From: G965216905 sp965216905
Lineage (GTDB): Bacteria > Actinomycetota > Acidimicrobiia > Spongiisociales > ZC4RG35
Reading direction: 5' to 3'
DNA: 64,000 nucleotides
NCBI GenBank assembly: GCA_965216905.1
Contig: OZ244213.1
Span: 1,426,001 to 1,490,000 of the forward strand
In this document: positions 61,217-64,000 of the stretch, in pieces
Layout of the letters: the number at the start of each line of letters is the position of its first letter
Numbering within the stretch: the stretch's first letter is position 1
Notes under the pieces: model-generated
Seen by the model: the letters and a program-made list of their open reading frames with translations, nothing else
The model's database searches: none
Told to the model about the DNA's origin: nothing
Translations under genes and position numbers: made by a program

Positions 61217-62690
61217 ATGGGTGGCCTGGAATCGGCGACGGTGGCGGATCTGATGCCCGGCTCGCCGGAGGTGCTGGAGCGGCTCGAAACGGGTCTGTCG
61301 GGGTTCGCTCGGGTGGCGTCCGGTGCGGTCGAACGGGTCGGTGGACTGGAGATGGGCAGTTGGGCGGGATCGGCCGCCGACGAGTTTCGCTCGGTGTTGG
61401 GTGAGGTGCCCCGGCAACTGAGCGATGCGGCGCAGGCGTTCGGAGCGGCCGCGGCCGCGGTGACGGCGTATGCCAGCGCGCTGCGGGCGGCGCAGGCGGA
61501 GGCAGGGCGGGCGTTGGAACGCTTCCGCTCGGGGCAGGTGCAGACCGCCCGATGGGAATCTGCATGGGAGGCGTACCGGCGCGCGCAGGCTCGAGCCGAC
61601 GCGACGGAGGATCCGGGCTCGATTCGAGTCCCGGCTCGGCCGTCGTCGTCCGATCCGGGGGCCTGGGAGCGAGTCGAGGCCGAGCGAATGGTCGTCGTCG
61701 CTCGCGACACGATCGAGGAGGCCGCTCGGGCTGCCCGCGAGCAGTTGGAGGCGGCGGGGGCGGCCGCGCCCGATGAGCCCGGGTTTTGGTCGCGGGCCTG
61801 GGGCCAGGTCGTCGGTTTCGCCGACCTGGGGGATGGCGGAGTTCGTGTGGCAGGTTTCGCCGACCCGGGCGTTGATCGATCCGGAGGGTTGGTCGGAAGA
61901 CATGGCGGCCTTGGGACAGGGGATCATCTACGGCGTGACCCATCCGGTCGAGTTCGCCAAGGCGATTACCAACTGGGACATGTGGATGGAGAACCCGGCC
62001 CGGGCATTCGGTCAGTTGGTGCCCGATCTGATCCTGGCGGTGGCCACGGCCGGGGGTGGGACCGCCGCCACGGCGGCTCGACGGGGCGCCGACGCCGTCG
62101 ACACCCTCTCCGACCTCGGGCGCGCCGCCAATCGCGTGCAAGACATCACCGATGGCGCGGGCGTCGTGCACCGAATCCCCCAGGGCGTGTCGCCGGCCGC
62201 CTTCGATGAGATCTCGACCGTGCTGCGAAACGAGGTCGGGCACCTCTCCGACGACATCGTGGTCCATGGCAGTCGTGCCACCGGAGCAGCCCGTTCGGGG
62301 TCGGACATCGACGTGGCGATCCGGCTGGGACCCGACGAGTTCGAGGACTTCCTCGGAACACAGAGTCGATTCCGCAATCCACCCAACCCGGGGTCGGCGA
62401 AAGAGGAATCGTTGTTCCACGTCCTCGAGCGAGGCCGCATCTTCGCGGGCGAGGCGAGGATGAGCAGCTTGGCTCGAGGGCTCGGCGAGTCGCTCGACAT
62501 GCCGTTCGACCTGGCGGTCGTGCTCCGTGGTGGATTGTTCGACCAGAGTCCCGCGATCCCGATCATCGGGCCCGGGGGTATCGCCTCGATGGCCGCTCCC
62601 GCGTTCTCGCCGATCACCGCCGCGGGTACCTTGGGGGCCGTGGAGACGATCGAGGGAGTCGATCGACTCGTGGAGGTAGGCGATGGATGA
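61217..62690 (+). pseudogene. WXG100-like/nucleotidyltransferase toxin candidate, single-base frameshift
   Basis: The first ~204 residues (helical WXG100-like module with the Trp-Ala-Gly in MGSWAGSAADEFRSVL) are in one frame. The rest (MAEFVWQVSPTRALIDPEGWSEDM onward) is in another. Removing one G from the GGGGG run at 61828-61832 joins them as FADLGMAEFVWQV, giving 490 aa. The C-terminal part has a nucleotidyltransferase core: VVHGSRATGAARSGSDIDVAI near 351-367. Combined with the N-terminal ESX-type domain this resembles type VII secretion-linked polymorphic toxins whose C-terminus is a nucleotidyltransferase. The next gene overlaps it and may encode immunity. A base-call error, a true frameshift and phase variation are all possible. 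Confidence 0.8.
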
Positions 62691-63483
62691 TCGAGACGAC
62701 CAAGACGTTTGGACCGGTCCGCTCGTCGATGACGAGGACTTCGCAGCCGTGTATGTCGACGCGCAGCAACGCTCCGATCTCGAGGAGGCGGTCCGCGTCT
62801 GGGCGAACACTGCTCCCACTCCTTTTGCGATCACCGCCGACGTCGCTGCCAACCCGGAGGCCGACGCCCGGGAGGCGCAGCGTGATCCATACGACTTCTC
62901 GACATACGGCTACAAGCTCGATGTCGAGGCGGTCGGAGCGGCGGATCGATCGATGATGATCGAGCGGCTCAACACGCTCGGTGCCGTGTTCGAGGCACGT
63001 GGGTGGTCCTATGCCATTGCGTCCGACCTCGAGCCGGCCCTCGTACACGGTGGGTCGTGGGTTGCGTTGCCCTCTGCGAAGATGCTGGAGGCATCGGCCA
63101 CCCTGGCGCTCGACCAGGACGAAGAGCACGCTGCGGTGTATGTGCTGGTGCCGGACGGCATCGAACGGATGCGACTGGCAGAGACGGTGCGTGACGTCGT
63201 CGGCGGGGACATCGACCATGGGATGGTGCGCAGTTCCGGGGTCGAAGTCGAAGTTCGACCGAACCCGGAAGCCGATCCTCGAAACGTCGACCACGATCCG
63301 GGGGACTTCCTCGCGTATCCCTACAAGCTCGACGTGGAGGCCGACTCCGCTGCCGTCGGCAGAGCCGAGTTCGTCGCGCTCCTCGCTCGACTCGGTGCCG
63401 TCTTCCGGGAACGGGGCTGGTCGTACACGATCGCATCCGACCTCGAGGACGAGCTCGGGGAAGATCGTCTGCATCGGGCCTGA
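62683..63483 (+). CDS. Candidate immunity protein with duplicated domain
   Basis: 266 aa. Two homologous halves (~50-125 and ~185-260): ITADVAANPEADAREAQ...YGYKLDVEAVG...LGAVFEARGWSYAIASDLE and VEVRPNPEADPRNVDHD...YPYKLDVEADS...LGAVFRERGWSYTIASDLE. Each has a PEAD, a Y-x-YKLDVEA and a GWSY-x-IASDLE core. I do not know the family. No signal peptide or membrane helix. The ATG overlaps the toxin candidate stop, after GGAGGTAGG, a layout usual for toxin-immunity pairs. The role is inferred from position. Confidence 0.75.
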   Translation: MDDRDDQDVWTGPLVDDEDFAAVYVDAQQRSDLEEAVRVWANTAPTPFAITADVAANPEADAREAQRDPYDFSTYGYKLDVEAVGAADRSMMIERLNTLGAVFEARGWSYAIASDLEPALVHGGSWVALPSAKMLEASATLALDQDEEHAAVYVLVPDGIERMRLAETVRDVVGGDIDHGMVRSSGVEVEVRPNPEADPRNVDHDPGDFLAYPYKLDVEADSAAVGRAEFVALLARLGAVFRERGWSYTIASDLEDELGEDRLHRA

Positions 63484-63570
63484 GGTGCGGTCGGCCACCG
63501 ATCCGTCCCTCCGGAACCCCACCGCGCCGCGGCGGTGATGTGGATGCTACGGGCGAGCTACGGTTGCCCG

Positions 63571-64000
63571 ATGCCAGCCTGGACCAGAACCACTCGCTCG
63601 TTGCCGCTCGCCTTGATGCTCGTCATCTCCCTGGTCGTGATCGATGCATCGCCGGCGTCGGCTGCGGGAGGAGAGTCGATCCTGGTCCGGCCGGGTTGCG
63701 AGTACAAGTGGAACTCTTTCTCGGGCGGCCGGCACACCACGTTCGTCGAGTGGCGTGTTTCCTCGGACGATGTGCGGATCACGTCGGTCGAGCAAGGCAG
63801 AATCCTGCTCGAGGGTGCCGTCGCCGAGATGGAGGTTCCCGGGAAGGGTCCCGCGTCGTTTCCGCAGGTCCTGACGATCGAAGTGGCGGGTGTCGAGGAA
63901 ACCGTCGACGTATCGTCGGCAATGCACTGCACCGGTGTTCCCGACTCCTTCAAGAGCCGGGACGGAGACTTGGAGATGGTGTTCGTTCACTTCGCATGTC
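63571..64000 (+). CDS. Start of a secreted protein (3' truncated)
   Basis: An in-frame reading from ATG 63571 runs to the right edge with no stop. The first ~30 residues (MPAWTRTTRSLPLALMLVIS to ASPASA) are a signal peptide. The following domain has GCEYKWNSFSGGRHTTFVEWRV and a second conserved Cys in SSAMHCTGV. No family recognised. An in-frame ATG at 63544 is less likely because it adds nothing before the signal. The body beyond residue ~143 is outside the window. Confidence 0.65.
   Translation, partial: MPAWTRTTRSLPLALMLVISLVVIDASPASAAGGESILVRPGCEYKWNSFSGGRHTTFVEWRVSSDDVRITSVEQGRILLEGAVAEMEVPGKGPASFPQVLTIEVAGVEETVDVSSAMHCTGVPDSFKSRDGDLEMVFVHFAC

Overview
The window is a GC-rich (high sixties by eye) chromosome segment from an actinobacterium. 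GTG starts are frequent. Lineage markers are an Rv2578c-type radical SAM gene with a Gram-positive LexA box, an acyl-CoA carboxylase epsilon-like subunit, an LpqF-like lipoprotein, and several promoter -10 boxes placed so that transcripts should be leaderless. A betaine-uptake block, a ba3-type oxidase and a b6/subunit IV-type split cytochrome b fit a non-mycelial, possibly marine or halotolerant lineage such as Acidimicrobiia or Nitriliruptoria. That placement is inference. No tRNA, rRNA, CRISPR array or insertion sequence was seen, and no gap over 300 bases lacks a gene.

Layout. 1-5.4 kb: end of a secreted hydrolase-like gene, then a betaine block (BCCT carrier, ProX-like lipoprotein, and a fused protein joining a ProX-like domain to a glutamate-receptor-type potassium channel). 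5.4-10.6 kb: cyclase-family protein, PolX-derived PHP protein, MgtC/DUF4010 membrane protein, SOS-boxed radical SAM gene, DoxX. 10.6-21.9 kb: large secreted proteins (sugar dehydrogenase with three 483-bp tandem repeats, ExeM/NucH nuclease, beta-lactamase-like lipoprotein) with an amino-acid decarboxylase, an unrecognised gene and a crotonase. 21.9-29.2 kb: dGTPase-like and deoxyribonucleotidase pair, ABC exporter, dnaX, a 16-bp tandem repeat, ybaB, recR. 29.2-41.5 kb: a respiratory block with cytochrome c, Rieske, split cytochrome b, a GltD-like flavoprotein and a membrane cytochrome c on the minus strand. Opposite it lie ba3 oxidase subunits 2A, II and I, a cytochrome b/ferredoxin/MvhD/cytochrome c fusion, a small cytochrome c lipoprotein, two SCO proteins and PCuAC.

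41.5-48.1 kb: queuosine-mannosyltransferase-like gene, a TRAP uptake system, and a DUF559 nuclease-like gene flanked on both sides by regularly spaced TGCACANTGTGCA palindromes, followed by an EVE-domain gene. 48-59.7 kb: housekeeping (glpX, thiolase, methylmalonyl-CoA epimerase, AccE-like, ilvE, murJ, PHP, cyclophilin-like, lysC, asd, MerR-GAF, aldo/keto reductase). 59.8-64 kb: TOPRIM protein, DEDDh exonuclease, then a WXG100-like/nucleotidyltransferase toxin candidate with an overlapping, internally duplicated partner gene that may encode immunity, and the start of a secreted protein.

Two genes (the Rieske protein and the toxin candidate) each read through only if one G is removed from a short G run. 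This suggests homopolymer base-call errors, though real frameshifts cannot be excluded. The best candidates for undescribed biology are the palindrome arrays around the DUF559 gene, the betaine-domain/ligand-gated channel fusion, the toxin pair, and the cytochrome b-ferredoxin-MvhD-cytochrome c fusion beside the ba3 oxidase.
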